The position numbers and the translations under genes are program-made. The notes under the pieces were generated by a model. The model was not told the DNA's origin and made no database searches. It worked only from the letters and a program-made list of their open reading frames with translations. This document shows, one piece after another, positions 14,775-23,061 of a stretch of DNA of 64,000 nucleotides. The stretch spans positions 1 to 64,000 of the forward strand of contig JAFXBF010000011.1 of assembly GCA_017516745.1 (NCBI GenBank), in the 5' to 3' direction. This stretch comes from Clostridia bacterium. Its GTDB lineage: Bacteria > Bacillota > Clostridia > Oscillospirales > Acutalibacteraceae. Numbering within the stretch: position 1 is the first letter of the stretch; the number at the start of each line of letters is the position of its first letter.

Positions 14775-16397
14775 ATGGAAAGAGTAAAACCCCAGAGAGG
14801 CTCGACCCCTGCACCCGACCATATAATGATTAGCATAAACGGTGACGCTAAAACATCTATGGCTGTTACGTGGAGAACGAGTGTTGACGTTGCCGAGGGC
14901 TATGTTGAATACCGTGAGGACGGCTGCGACACAATAATGAAAACCCCGAGCGAAAACGAGATTTTTGAAAGCGATATAGATATCAGCATGATGCATTGGT
15001 CAAGGCTTACCGACCTGAAGCCCGGCACGAAATACTACTACACCTGCGGCGATGAAAACCACCGCAGTGAGGAGTTTTTCTTCACAACCCAGCCCGAAAA
15101 TCTTGAAAGATTCAAGTTCCTTTGCGTGTCCGACCAGCAGAAGGGCGAGCCTTTTGAAACTCCCGACTATTCATATTTTAACGGGCTGATAAAACGCTAT
15201 CTCAAAGAACACCCTGATACCGCCTTTATCCTTACAGCAGGTGATAACACCGACTGCGGTCAGCACGAGCAGCAGTGGAACGGTGCCTTCCTCGGCTGGA
15301 AGGGCATAGCCGAATATGTACCCGTAATGTTTACTGAGGGCAACCACGATACCCGTGGCTTCAAGGACTACAGAACTTCAACGGGCAGATACTATTCCGA
15401 GCCTGCCGAGTTCTTCTGCAAGCAGCTTAAGGGCAGCTACGCCTACAACGGCCCCGAGGGCTGGAAAACCGAAAACTACACCTTCGATTACGGCAATGCT
15501 CACTTCACCGTGCTCGGCGTAAACGGCCCCGAGGATGTCAATGCCTGGCTTGTTGAAGACCTTAAAAACAGCAAGGCGGACTGGAATATCGGTACATATC
15601 ACTTCCCCGTGTGCTATACGGGCAGCGACTGCCAGAATTATGACTGCTACCCCGTAATGACCGAGGGTATGGAAATGCTTGACCTGCTTTTCTCCGGTCA
15701 TGAGCACAGCTTCGGCAGAAGCTTCCCCCGAAAGAACGAGGAGCTTTTTGAAAATCCGTCAAAGGGTATGATTAACTACGTCCTCGGCAATTCCAATCAG
15801 AATCCGCCCGGTACACGTTCGCTCAGTAAGGTTTGGCACAGTGCTTTCTATCCTATGGAGGACAGAACCTCTATGGTTGCCGTTGCCGAGGTTGAGGGCA
15901 AAAAGCTCACAATCACCGCCACGCTTGAGGACGGCAGAATTGCCGACCGCTGCGTTATTGACAAGGAGCGTGACGTTATTGAGCCCTACGCACTCGCCCC
16001 GTATTTCAACCGCACCCGTATGATGTACAAGGGTGCAGACCTCGGCCTTTGCCAGTACCAGACCACCTGTGAAAACAAGGACGGCGTGTGGTACGGCTGC
16101 CTTTCTGTGCTGTTTTCCTATTTCGGCGGTATGGTAAAGAAAACCGAAAATCAGGTCTACCTCGAGGGCTACGGCCATTGGGCACGCTTTACGCAGGACA
16201 GTAATGTTGTCGAAACCGACAGGGGAGAGGTAACGCTCAAAAATGCCGTTTACCGCAACGCCGAAAGGAAAAACCAGCTTTATATTCCGCTTGAAGCGCT
16301 TGATATCTTTGAAATGCGCTGGGCTTACGCAAAGCGCAACAATTTCATCCTCATCGAGCACGAAAGCGAAGATAAACCCATAACCGTACAGCCGTAA
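14775..16397 (+). CDS. Purple-acid-phosphatase-like metallophosphoesterase
   Basis: A 540-aa protein. About residues 10-105 form a fibronectin-III-like purple acid phosphatase N-terminal domain (SMAVTWRTS, then LKPGTKYYYTCGD). The phosphoesterase domain follows with CVSDQQKG, TAGDNTD, TEGNHDT and FSGHEHSFGR. The last 110 residues (YFNRTRMMYKGADL to the end) resemble a copper-amine-oxidase-N-type domain found in cell-surface proteins. No signal peptide is seen, which is odd for this architecture. ATG 14775 follows GGAGGA; the open frame further upstream runs through a repeat and is not coding. The stop codon overlaps the left end of MITE copy B. Confidence 0.83.
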   Translation: MERVKPQRGSTPAPDHIMISINGDAKTSMAVTWRTSVDVAEGYVEYREDGCDTIMKTPSENEIFESDIDISMMHWSRLTDLKPGTKYYYTCGDENHRSEEFFFTTQPENLERFKFLCVSDQQKGEPFETPDYSYFNGLIKRYLKEHPDTAFILTAGDNTDCGQHEQQWNGAFLGWKGIAEYVPVMFTEGNHDTRGFKDYRTSTGRYYSEPAEFFCKQLKGSYAYNGPEGWKTENYTFDYGNAHFTVLGVNGPEDVNAWLVEDLKNSKADWNIGTYHFPVCYTGSDCQNYDCYPVMTEGMEMLDLLFSGHEHSFGRSFPRKNEELFENPSKGMINYVLGNSNQNPPGTRSLSKVWHSAFYPMEDRTSMVAVAEVEGKKLTITATLEDGRIADRCVIDKERDVIEPYALAPYFNRTRMMYKGADLGLCQYQTTCENKDGVWYGCLSVLFSYFGGMVKKTENQVYLEGYGHWARFTQDSNVVETDRGEVTLKNAVYRNAERKNQLYIPLEALDIFEMRWAYAKRNNFILIEHESEDKPITVQP

Positions 16398-16575
16398 ATT
16401 ACAGTTTGCCGAGATGAGTGCAGAATGCAGAACGCAGAGTGCAGAACGAAGGGTCGCTTCGCTCCGATTTTATAAAACGCTCATTCAGAGCGATTATTAT
16501 AATGGGTGAGGGCGAAGCCCTCCCACCGTTCTGCGTTCTGAACTCTGCACTCTGCACTTAAACAAACTGTAATTT
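16396..16575 (+). mobile_element. MITE-like repeat, copy B
   Basis: A 180-bp element with a perfect 13-bp terminal inverted repeat, AAATTACAGTTTG (16396-16408) and CAAACTGTAATTT (16563-16575). The left arm is strictly 7-periodic (GCAGAAT GCAGAAC GCAGAGT GCAGAAC), and the right arm carries its near-complement. The core holds GGGTCGCTTCGCTCC and the hairpin GTGAGGGC-GAA-GCCCTCCCAC. It overlaps the stop codon of the preceding gene. It is the best-preserved copy of the family. Confidence 0.85.
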
Positions 16576-16703
16576 GTCGAGATAATTATTTATGATTGTG
16601 ATTTGTATATACACCGTAAGGGCAATTCACGAATTGCCCGTCGTAAAAGCGATATGACGGCGAATTTCGGTCGAGAAAGTGAATTGACCCTACAAAGAAA
16701 CCA
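16576..16703. other. Non-coding gap with GGGCAATTC palindrome
   Basis: GGGCAATTC-AC-GAATTGCCC (16620-16639) is a perfect 9-bp hairpin of a kind often scattered in clostridial genomes. Nothing else is supported. Confidence 0.4.
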
Positions 16704-16738
16704 AAAGACTGCAGGTGCGTATAACATCTGCAGTCTTT
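16704..16738. terminator. Terminator of the HTH regulator gene
   Basis: An 11-bp stem AAAGACTGCAG (16704-16714) / CTGCAGTCTTT (16728-16738) with A-rich sequence to the left, giving U-rich RNA on the minus strand. Confidence 0.8.
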
Positions 16739-16742
16739 GCGT

Positions 16743-16958
16743 TTATTTATACGGTTTAGGGTCGTTTGTCATACCGAGGATATAATCAGCCGAAGTGTTA
16801 TAAAATTTGGCTAGAGCAATAACAAACCTTGTCGGAATTTCACGCTTGCCGGTTTCGTAGTTGCTGTAAACCCGTTGGTCTATGCCTAAATGTGCCGCTA
16901 TTTGCTTTTGAGCAAGGTCACGGTCTTCTCTCAAATCCTTTAAACGAGGATAATACAT
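16743..16958 (-). CDS. XRE-family helix-turn-helix regulator
   Basis: A 71-aa protein that is almost entirely one HTH_3 domain: LKDLREDRDLAQKQIAAHLG, then QRVYSNYETGKREIP, then LAKFYNTSADYILG. ATG 16958 follows AGAGGTGAG; an earlier in-frame start would run into the operator region. It is divergent from the 89-aa gene and shares with it a 92-bp intergenic region with two inverted repeats. By analogy with phage and toxin-antitoxin repressors it probably controls both genes (inference). Confidence 0.9.
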   Translation of the reverse strand: MYYPRLKDLREDRDLAQKQIAAHLGIDQRVYSNYETGKREIPTRFVIALAKFYNTSADYILGMTNDPKPYK

Positions 16959-16986
16959 AAACTCACCTCTAAAAATAAGTATATGT

Positions 16987-17032
16987 ACTATCAAAAAATA
17001 GTATTGATTTTACTATCAAATAATAGTAAAAT
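16987..17032. promoter_or_regulatory. Two operator-like inverted repeats within a divergent promoter
   Basis: ACTAT-CAAAAA-ATAGT (16987-17002) and ACTAT-CAAATA-ATAGT (17012-17027) are near-identical palindromes 25 bp apart. The second fills the spacer between TTGATT (17004-17009) and TAAAAT (17027-17032), a 17-bp-spaced promoter for the rightward gene. This is the expected layout for repression by the adjacent HTH protein. Confidence 0.7.
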
Positions 17033-17050
17033 AGTTATGAGGTGATAAAA

Positions 17051-17320
17051 ATGGGTATGAAAAATGAATTTAGAATTATTTACGATTGGTTGGATGATTT
17101 GCTGAGTGAAGAAGAAAAAAAGCAAATGCTCAGTCACGATGCTGAGGATTTGTCGATTTATAATTCTGAACTTATTGCGTGGGTTCGGGATAATATTTTG
17201 AATGAGAAGAACGAGTTATACAAATTTTATATAGAATCAGATGTGACTGCCAAAGAAGATATGGCGACCGATATTCTTGAAGGATTTTACGGATATTTAC
17301 TTTATAAAAGCCTTGAATAA
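17051..17320 (+). CDS. Unknown acidic 89-aa protein paired with the HTH regulator
   Basis: A small acidic, helix-rich protein starting at ATG 17051, seven bases after GAGGTG (17039-17044). It contains DWLDDLLSEEEKKQML and ends FYGYLLYKSLE. It has no membrane segment and no motif I recognise. The divergent arrangement with an XRE repressor and shared operators is typical of small regulatory or toxin-antitoxin-like modules, but sequence gives no direct sign of toxicity. The tRNA-Arg gene lies about 100 bp downstream. Confidence 0.65.
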   Translation: MGMKNEFRIIYDWLDDLLSEEEKKQMLSHDAEDLSIYNSELIAWVRDNILNEKNELYKFYIESDVTAKEDMATDILEGFYGYLLYKSLE

Positions 17321-17360
17321 CAGTGGATTAAAAATATTTTTGAAAAATATAAAAAAACAC

Positions 17361-17389
17361 TTGCATTTTCCGAACAGTTGTGCTAATAT
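17361..17389 (+). promoter_or_regulatory. tRNA promoter
   Basis: TTGCAT (17361-17366), a 17-bp spacer and TAATAT (17384-17389) lie 28 bp before the tRNA. Confidence 0.75.
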
Positions 17390-17417
17390 ACTTGAGCGGT
17401 CAAAAAACCGCACTTTT

Positions 17418-17494
17418 GCGCTGGTAGCTCAGCTGGATAGAGTGTTTGGCTACGAACCAAAAGGTCAGGGGTTCGAGTCCCTTCCAGCGCGCCA
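17418..17494 (+). tRNA. tRNA-Arg(ACG) with encoded CCA
   Basis: A full cloverleaf: acceptor stem GCGCTGG/CCAGCGC, D arm GCTC..GAGT-type, anticodon loop CTACGAA with anticodon ACG, T arm with GGTTCGAGTCC, discriminator G and genomic CCA (17492-17494). ACG is normally converted to ICG by TadA and reads CGU, CGC and CGA. It has its own promoter and terminator. Confidence 0.97.
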
Positions 17495-17495
17495 A

Positions 17496-17535
17496 GCCTG
17501 AAACCGCTTTAAATCAACGGTTTCGGGCTTTTTTT
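17496..17535 (+). terminator. Terminator after the tRNA
   Basis: The stem GCCTGAAACCG (17496-17506) / CGGTTTCGGGC (17518-17528), with one G-T pair, is followed by seven T. Confidence 0.9.
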
Positions 17536-17543
17536 GTATATAA

Positions 17544-17585
17544 AAAGGCAGCAGGCAACATCAATTGCGATGTTGCCTGCTTTTT
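17544..17585. terminator. Terminator of the MaoC-like gene
   Basis: A perfect 12-bp stem GCAGGCAACATC (17551-17562) / GATGTTGCCTGC (17569-17580) with A-run on the left and T-run on the right works in both directions. Confidence 0.9.
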
Positions 17586-18015
17586 ACAGTGGTTTACATT
17601 TAACAACGGCTTCGGTGACATTTGTCAATACAAGCTCACCGTTTTGGTTGTATGCTTTAATAGCAATTTCCGCAATTCCGTTTTTGGCATTTCGCTTTAC
17701 AAGGTTGGTAATCTCTGCCTTGCCTGTCAGAACGTCATCGGCATATACAGGTTTTATCCACTCGATTTTGGTGGACTTTCCTGCAAGAAGTTCCGTGCCC
17801 AAAAAATCAACCTCAAGATATTTTACCCAAACCGACATAAATGACATTACACCGGGCGCAATGAGTTTGCCGAAAGGTGTGGTTTTGGCATATTCCTCAT
17901 CTGTATGAAGAGGGATATTGTCATAGTTCAAGGCAAAGTCAATCATCTTTTCTTTTTCTATAACGGCAGGGGGGATATCTACCGCCATATTCATTTTTAA
18001 TTCTTCAAAATACAT
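17584..18015 (-). CDS. MaoC-like hot-dog dehydratase
   Basis: A 143-aa single hot-dog-fold protein. ALNYDNIPLHTDEEYAKTTPFGKLIAPG matches the hydratase 2 motif (D...N..H.D...A....FG..IA.G) with the catalytic Asp and His of R-specific enoyl-CoA hydratases. A second half with IEWIKPVYADDVLTGKAEI is typical of the family. It probably hydrates or dehydrates an acyl thioester in the cytoplasm. The gene stands alone, with GGGAG before ATG 18015. A signal for a specific pathway is missing. Confidence 0.85.
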   Translation of the reverse strand: MYFEELKMNMAVDIPPAVIEKEKMIDFALNYDNIPLHTDEEYAKTTPFGKLIAPGVMSFMSVWVKYLEVDFLGTELLAGKSTKIEWIKPVYADDVLTGKAEITNLVKRNAKNGIAEIAIKAYNQNGELVLTNVTEAVVKCKPL

Positions 18016-18089
18016 TGTCTTTTCTCCCGTAAATCAGATAAGACTTCTTAAACGGTATTATACCCCGATCTTTTATAGTTAGCAAGCAG

Positions 18090-18265
18090 TATTACAGTTT
18101 GTCGAGCTAATTCGTAATTCGCAATTCGTTTAAGGGGCGCTTCGTTCCGATTTTATAAAATGTTAATTAAGAGCGGTTTATACAAATGGGTGAGGGCGAA
18201 GCCCTCCCACAATTTTGCATTTTGAACTTTGCATTTTGCATTGTTTGTCCCTCACAAACTGTATT
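18090..18265 (+). mobile_element. MITE-like repeat, copy C
   Basis: Bounded by TATTACAGTTTGT (18090-18102) and ACAAACTGTATTT (18254-18266). The left arm repeats AATTCGT/AATTCGC (7-periodic) and the right arm repeats TTTTGCA-type units, so the arms are not complementary; the copy looks mosaic. The core GGCGCTTCGTTCCGATTTTATAAAA is a variant of copy B, followed by the same GTGAGGGC-GAA-GCCCTC hairpin. It lies between the MaoC-like gene and the next promoter. Confidence 0.8.
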
Positions 18266-18271
18266 TTGCTA

Positions 18272-18300
18272 TTGCGGTTTATTTTTTGTTTTGTTATAAT
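18272..18300 (+). promoter_or_regulatory. Promoter of the metallophosphoesterase gene
   Basis: TTGCGG (18272-18277), 17 bp, TATAAT (18295-18300). Transcription from about 18307 excludes the in-frame ATG at 18215 as the start of the next gene. Confidence 0.75.
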
Positions 18301-18325
18301 ATACCATAACATTGGGGGTGATGGT

Positions 18326-19093
18326 CTGAAGTTTCTTGTTATAACGGATCTGCATTATTCCGACAAGCCTTTGGGCGGTAACGGCAGATATCACGAAATG
18401 TCCTTGCCGAAGCTAAGGGAGGCGTTGGAAAAATATTCCGACGGATGCGAGTTTGCCGTTTGTCTCGGCGATATTGCAGATGCGGCGGACGGATATAAAC
18501 CGCAGGCGCAGGGACTTAAAGAGCTTGGCGAAGTTTGGCGCAGCTTTGATATACCGTTTTATGCTCTTATCGGCAACCACGACACCGCAATGAGAAAGCC
18601 GGAATTCTGCCGCCTTACGGGTATGCCGCACAGGTATTACAGCATTGAAACGCACGATTATCTCTGCCTTATGCTCGACACGAATATGAATTCACCGGAT
18701 GAGCCGTATCCGAAGCAGGAAATAAAATGGGCGTATTGCTACATCGACCGTGAGCAGCTTGACTGGGCAAAAGAAAAAATTTCGGGTTCCGATAAGCCTG
18801 TTATCATTTTTACCCACGCTCTTCTTGATTTTGATGTTGATGAAGGTGAGCGCAACGACCACGTGCTGGTAAACGCTGACGAGGTAAAACAAGCGTTGCT
18901 TTCTTCGGGTAAGGTGGAAGCTGTGTTTTCGGGTCATTACCACGACGGGCTGAATATGAAGCTCGGCAACGTACCCTATGTCGTTTTTACTTCAATGTGC
19001 AATGAGCCTACGAATAATTTTGCTGTGGTTGAGGTTGAAAACTGCAGAGTTAACATTAAAGGCTACGGCACACAAAATGATATAACAATATAA
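18326..19093 (+). CDS. Calcineurin-like metallophosphoesterase, probable CTG start
   Basis: A 255-aa protein with ITDLHYSDKP, CLGDIADA, LIGNHDTA, IFTHALLD and FSGHYHDG, the complete metal-site series of the calcineurin-like fold. The in-frame ATG at 18215 lies upstream of the promoter and inside a repeat, so the frame must start after about 18307. The only fitting site is CTG 18326 behind GGGGGTGAT (18315-18322, close spacing); ATG 18321 is out of frame and stops at once. The next gene, a beta-galactosidase, follows after 17 bp. Its substrate is unknown. Confidence 0.78.
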   Translation: MKFLVITDLHYSDKPLGGNGRYHEMSLPKLREALEKYSDGCEFAVCLGDIADAADGYKPQAQGLKELGEVWRSFDIPFYALIGNHDTAMRKPEFCRLTGMPHRYYSIETHDYLCLMLDTNMNSPDEPYPKQEIKWAYCYIDREQLDWAKEKISGSDKPVIIFTHALLDFDVDEGERNDHVLVNADEVKQALLSSGKVEAVFSGHYHDGLNMKLGNVPYVVFTSMCNEPTNNFAVVEVENCRVNIKGYGTQNDITI

Positions 19094-19110
19094 AACAGGG
19101 AGAATAGATT

Positions 19111-22110
19111 ATGGAATTCAAAGCATACCACAAGGATTTAAATTCACTTCATATCGGCTGTGAAGCACCCAGAGCATATTTTGTGCCCTGCAAGAGTGAA
19201 GCAGCTGTACTCACCTTTGACAGAGAAAAGTCGGAAAGCTTCGTCAATCTCTGCGGCGAGTGGGATTTTAAGTTTTACAACAGCTTTGAGGATATTGAGG
19301 AGTCTTTTCTCGAAGAAACTTTCAGTGAGAAAATTACCGTGCCGCTTTGCTGGCAGGTGCTCACTGACAGGGGCTACGATGAGCCTCTTTACTCAAATCT
19401 TCGCTATCCTTTCCCACTTGACCCGCCTCACGTGCCCGAGGAAAACCCCTGCGGTCACTACTGCCGTACATTTACCGTTGATGCTGATTTCGGCAAAAAG
19501 GTTTACATAAACTTTGAGGGCGTTTCCTCCGGCTTTTATCTGTTCGTCAACAAGCAGTTTGTCGGCTACAGCCAGGTAAGCCGCTGTACAAGCGAATTCG
19601 ATATTTCCTCCTATGTAACCGAGGGTGAAAACCGCCTTGACGTGCTTGTTGTCAAGTGGTGTGACGGTTCATATCTTGAAGACCAGGACTGCTTCCGCCT
19701 TTCGGGTATCTTCCGTGAGTTATATCTGCTCGGCAGACCCGAAAACCATATTAAGGATTTCTACGTCAGAAGCGATGTAAGCGAAAGCCTTGACAGCGTT
19801 AAGGTTGAATTTGAAAACACATACTGCGGTGAAATTAATCCCGAATACACTCTTCTGTCTCCCGACGGTGAAACAGTTTACTGCGGTAATGATAATTCCT
19901 TCACCGTTGCTGACCCCGTGCTCTGGAATGCGGAAGAGCCGAAGCTCTATACTTTGATTATTAAAGCAGGCGAAGAGGTTATAGCACAGAAAATCGGCTT
20001 CAAGCGCCTTGAAATCAAGGGCAGCGTAGTTTATCTCAACGGCAAGGCTGTCAAGCTCTGGGGTATTAACAGACACGATTCCCACCCCGAAGGCGGTTAC
20101 ACCGCAACCGTTGACGAAATGCTCCGTGACCTCTACCTGCTCAAGCAGGCTAACTGCAACTGTATCCGTACCTCTCACTATCCCAACGACCCACGTTTCC
20201 TTGCTCTTTGCGATGAGCTCGGCTTTATGCTTGTTGATGAAGCCGACATCGAAACACACGGTATGGGCTTTGAGTACAGAGATACCTGGGATTGGATGCG
20301 CTGGTCTATGCTTTCCACAGTTGACGAGTGGGAGGCAGCTTACGTTGACCGTGCCGCACGCCTTTTCGAGCGTGACAAAAACCACCCCTGTGTCGTTATG
20401 TGGTCACTCGGCAATGAGTCGGGCTGCGGCAAGAACCACAGGGCTATGGGCAAATACATAAAGAGCCGTGACAAGGGCGCAATTGTTCACTACGAAAACT
20501 CCCACCTTGAGTTCAAGGCTGTTCCCGAGGGAGAGGATTTCAAGGATATTTCCGACGTTGAAAGCCGTATGTACGCAGCTCTTGACTACACAAAGAACTA
20601 TCTTGACAATAACCCTGCAAAGCCCTTCTATTTCTGTGAGTATGTCTGCGCTTATTCAACGGGCGATATCTTTGCGCATTGCCGCCTTGCCGATAAGTAT
20701 GACAGCCTCTTCGGTCTTTGCATCTGGGAAATGAACGACCACGCTCTTGCTGTTAAAAACGGCGATAAAACCGGCTACCGCTACGGCGGCGATTTCGGTG
20801 ATTACCCCAACGATCAGGATTGCTGTATTGACGGTCTTGTATTTGCCGACCGTACTCCCAGACCCGGCTACTACGATATGAAGCGTGCTTATCAGCCGTT
20901 CAGAACTACCTACAAAAACGGCGAAATTACCCTTTTCAACGTCCGTTATTTCACCACTCTTGCCGATATGGAGCTCGTTTGGAGCATAGTCTGCAACGGT
21001 AAGGAGATAAAGAACGGTAAAGTAGAAACCCTTGACATTCAGCCCCGTACAAGCGCAACAATCAAGCTCTTTGATAATGAGCATTTCGACGGCAACTGCC
21101 TGCTCAATCTTTCTTTTATAAAGAAAGAGAGCGAAGTCTGGGCAGAAAAGGGCTACGAAATGGGCTTTGAGCAGTTCGAGCTTTGCTCTGCTGTAAAGGG
21201 GAAAGCCTTTATAGGCAACGGACTTGAAGCTGAAGAAAACAGAAGATATCTGACTGTTAAAACTGCCGCAAGTACACTTGTTTTTGATAAATCATACGGC
21301 AGACTGGATCAGATTGTTCTCAACGGCAAAAATATTCTTGCCGAGCCCGTTTGTGTTGAAACATGGCTTGCACACTGGAAGAATGTTTCGGGCGAAGCAG
21401 ATGAGCGCCGCAGCGCAGAAATCCACAACGCAAAGCAGAAAACCTATTCCTCCACGGTTGAAAAGACCGACTATGAAATTAAGGTGATCTGCGACGTTTC
21501 TATCGGTGGCCCGAGTGTCGTTCCGTTTATGAAGGGTCAGCTTACTTACACCGTAACTGCTGACGGCGCAGTTAAAATCGGCTTTGTAGGCGACAAGCGT
21601 GAGCTTACACCCAAGCTTCCGAAATTCGGCTTCCGTGCAGTGCTTAACAAAGAATATAATAACCTCAAATTCTACGGTCTCGGCCCCGGTGAGGCTTATG
21701 CAGACAGAATGGAAGCAAGCAGAATCGGCCTTTACGAAATGAAGGTTGAGGACAACTTTGTTCACTACGTCCGTCCGATGGAAAATTCCGCCCACGCAAA
21801 GACCCGTTTCGGTACACTCTGTGATGCTGACGGCAACGGACTTATGGTTTATGTAAGAGATACAAACGGCTTCTATTTCAACGCAACCCACTTCAAGCCC
21901 GAAATGCTCGAAGCTGCAAAGCACGACGACGAGCTTGTACCGCTTGACGAGGTTGTTGTAAATGCCGATAAGTTTATCGTACCGCCCAGCGGTGTTAACG
22001 ACTACACAGCCGCCGAAGAGCCTGAGCGTGTGATTGACGACAGCCATATTGATTTTGAGCTTATCTTGCGCTGTGTCGATAAGAAAACGGACTTCTTTGA
22101 CTATATCTAA
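19111..22110 (+). CDS. GH2 beta-galactosidase, LacZ type
   Basis: A 999-aa protein with full LacZ layout: sugar-binding jelly roll, two Ig-like domains, TIM barrel from about residue 310, and the large C-terminal beta-sandwich (Bgal_small_N). The barrel shows INRHDSHPE, the acid/base Glu436 in WSLGNESGCG and the nucleophile Glu510 in FYFCEYVCAYS, followed by WEMNDHA. It hydrolyses terminal beta-galactosides. No signal peptide is present, so it acts on imported oligosaccharides. GGGAG precedes ATG 19111. It forms a rightward cluster with a phosphoesterase before it and a GH43-like protein 12 bp after it. Confidence 0.93.
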   Translation: MEFKAYHKDLNSLHIGCEAPRAYFVPCKSEAAVLTFDREKSESFVNLCGEWDFKFYNSFEDIEESFLEETFSEKITVPLCWQVLTDRGYDEPLYSNLRYPFPLDPPHVPEENPCGHYCRTFTVDADFGKKVYINFEGVSSGFYLFVNKQFVGYSQVSRCTSEFDISSYVTEGENRLDVLVVKWCDGSYLEDQDCFRLSGIFRELYLLGRPENHIKDFYVRSDVSESLDSVKVEFENTYCGEINPEYTLLSPDGETVYCGNDNSFTVADPVLWNAEEPKLYTLIIKAGEEVIAQKIGFKRLEIKGSVVYLNGKAVKLWGINRHDSHPEGGYTATVDEMLRDLYLLKQANCNCIRTSHYPNDPRFLALCDELGFMLVDEADIETHGMGFEYRDTWDWMRWSMLSTVDEWEAAYVDRAARLFERDKNHPCVVMWSLGNESGCGKNHRAMGKYIKSRDKGAIVHYENSHLEFKAVPEGEDFKDISDVESRMYAALDYTKNYLDNNPAKPFYFCEYVCAYSTGDIFAHCRLADKYDSLFGLCIWEMNDHALAVKNGDKTGYRYGGDFGDYPNDQDCCIDGLVFADRTPRPGYYDMKRAYQPFRTTYKNGEITLFNVRYFTTLADMELVWSIVCNGKEIKNGKVETLDIQPRTSATIKLFDNEHFDGNCLLNLSFIKKESEVWAEKGYEMGFEQFELCSAVKGKAFIGNGLEAEENRRYLTVKTAASTLVFDKSYGRLDQIVLNGKNILAEPVCVETWLAHWKNVSGEADERRSAEIHNAKQKTYSSTVEKTDYEIKVICDVSIGGPSVVPFMKGQLTYTVTADGAVKIGFVGDKRELTPKLPKFGFRAVLNKEYNNLKFYGLGPGEAYADRMEASRIGLYEMKVEDNFVHYVRPMENSAHAKTRFGTLCDADGNGLMVYVRDTNGFYFNATHFKPEMLEAAKHDDELVPLDEVVVNADKFIVPPSGVNDYTAAEEPERVIDDSHIDFELILRCVDKKTDFFDYI

Positions 22111-22122
22111 AGGAGAATAATT

Positions 22123-23049
22123 ATGCCTTATCTGTTTTCGCATTTTAAGGAAAAGGTCACACCCGACGGTGAGCAGGTCTATTTTTCCGTCAGCCGTGAC
22201 GGTCTGAACTGGGAAAAGGTCAACGGCGGTGAGCCCGTGCTGACAAGCACTTTGGGCACCTGCGGCTGCCGTGATATTGAAATTATCCGCCTGCACACGG
22301 GTGGCTTTGTCGTGCTGACAACCGACCTTTGCATTGCAAACATAATGGACGAAAACTATTGGGTGGACTGGAAAAAGGTCAACAGCTCGGGCAGTAAGTG
22401 CCTGTGCCTTTGGAAAACGGATGACCTTGTCAATTTCTCCGAGCAGAAACTCGTTTATTTTGGCAGGGACGATTTCGGCTGTCTGTGGGCGCCCGAAATA
22501 TTCTTTGACGAAGAAAATGAAGAATATCTTATTCATTGGGGCTCGACCGTAAAGGAAGATAACTTTACGCACATGTCGATTTATTGCTGTACGACCAAGG
22601 ATTTTGAAGCCTTTTCCGAGCCGAAAATGTTCTTCACAAAGGACAACGAAATCCTTGATTCGCACATAACAAAGGTAGGGGATACCTACCACCTGTTTTA
22701 CAAGAATTCCGATAAACCCCCGGTGAATATGCACGCAACCTCAAAAAGCCTTTACGGCCCGTATGAAAATGATGAAAAGTTTCAGACGCTTATGGCTTCG
22801 CTTGAAGCTCCCGGTGCTTATGAAGCACCTACAACGCTCACTCTGCCCGATGGCAGATGGTGCCTGCTGATTGATTTCTTCGGCTGTGAAAAGGAAAAAA
22901 TGGGCTATGTGCCCTTTGTTTCACCCGAGCCGGGCAGTAACGATTTTGTTCGTTGCGATGAGCTTTTCTCTTTTCCTTACGGCTTCAAGCACGGCGGCGT
23001 TATTGAAATAACGGACGAAGAATACGAAAGGCTCATTAAATTATCGTAA
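22123..23049 (+). CDS. GH43-like beta-propeller glycosidase
   Basis: A 308-aa cytoplasmic-type protein whose repeats of aromatic and acidic blades suggest the five-bladed propeller of clan GH-F: YFSVSRDGLNWEKV, CGCRDIEI, CLWAPEIFFDEENEEYLIHW, then EILDSHITKVGDTYHLFYK and APGAYEAPTTLTL. The WAPE motif and the Asp/Glu positions fit GH43-type arabinosidases or galactosidases. The N-terminal blade is less conserved, so family assignment is tentative. AAGGAG lies before ATG 22123. Together with the GH2 enzyme it suggests processing of arabinogalactan side chains. Confidence 0.75.
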   Translation: MPYLFSHFKEKVTPDGEQVYFSVSRDGLNWEKVNGGEPVLTSTLGTCGCRDIEIIRLHTGGFVVLTTDLCIANIMDENYWVDWKKVNSSGSKCLCLWKTDDLVNFSEQKLVYFGRDDFGCLWAPEIFFDEENEEYLIHWGSTVKEDNFTHMSIYCCTTKDFEAFSEPKMFFTKDNEILDSHITKVGDTYHLFYKNSDKPPVNMHATSKSLYGPYENDEKFQTLMASLEAPGAYEAPTTLTLPDGRWCLLIDFFGCEKEKMGYVPFVSPEPGSNDFVRCDELFSFPYGFKHGGVIEITDEEYERLIKLS

Positions 23050-23061
23050 GGAGCGGTATTT

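Noticed and set aside
16408..16562. Ordinary rho-independent terminator
   Set aside because: The GTGAGGGC-GAA-GCCCTC hairpin looks like one but has no T-run and recurs as part of a longer element with terminal repeats.
21292..22734. 480-codon open frame on the minus strand
   Set aside because: It is antisense to the GH2 and GH43-like genes, which have clear motifs; the frame is open only because of their codon use, and its product shows no motif.
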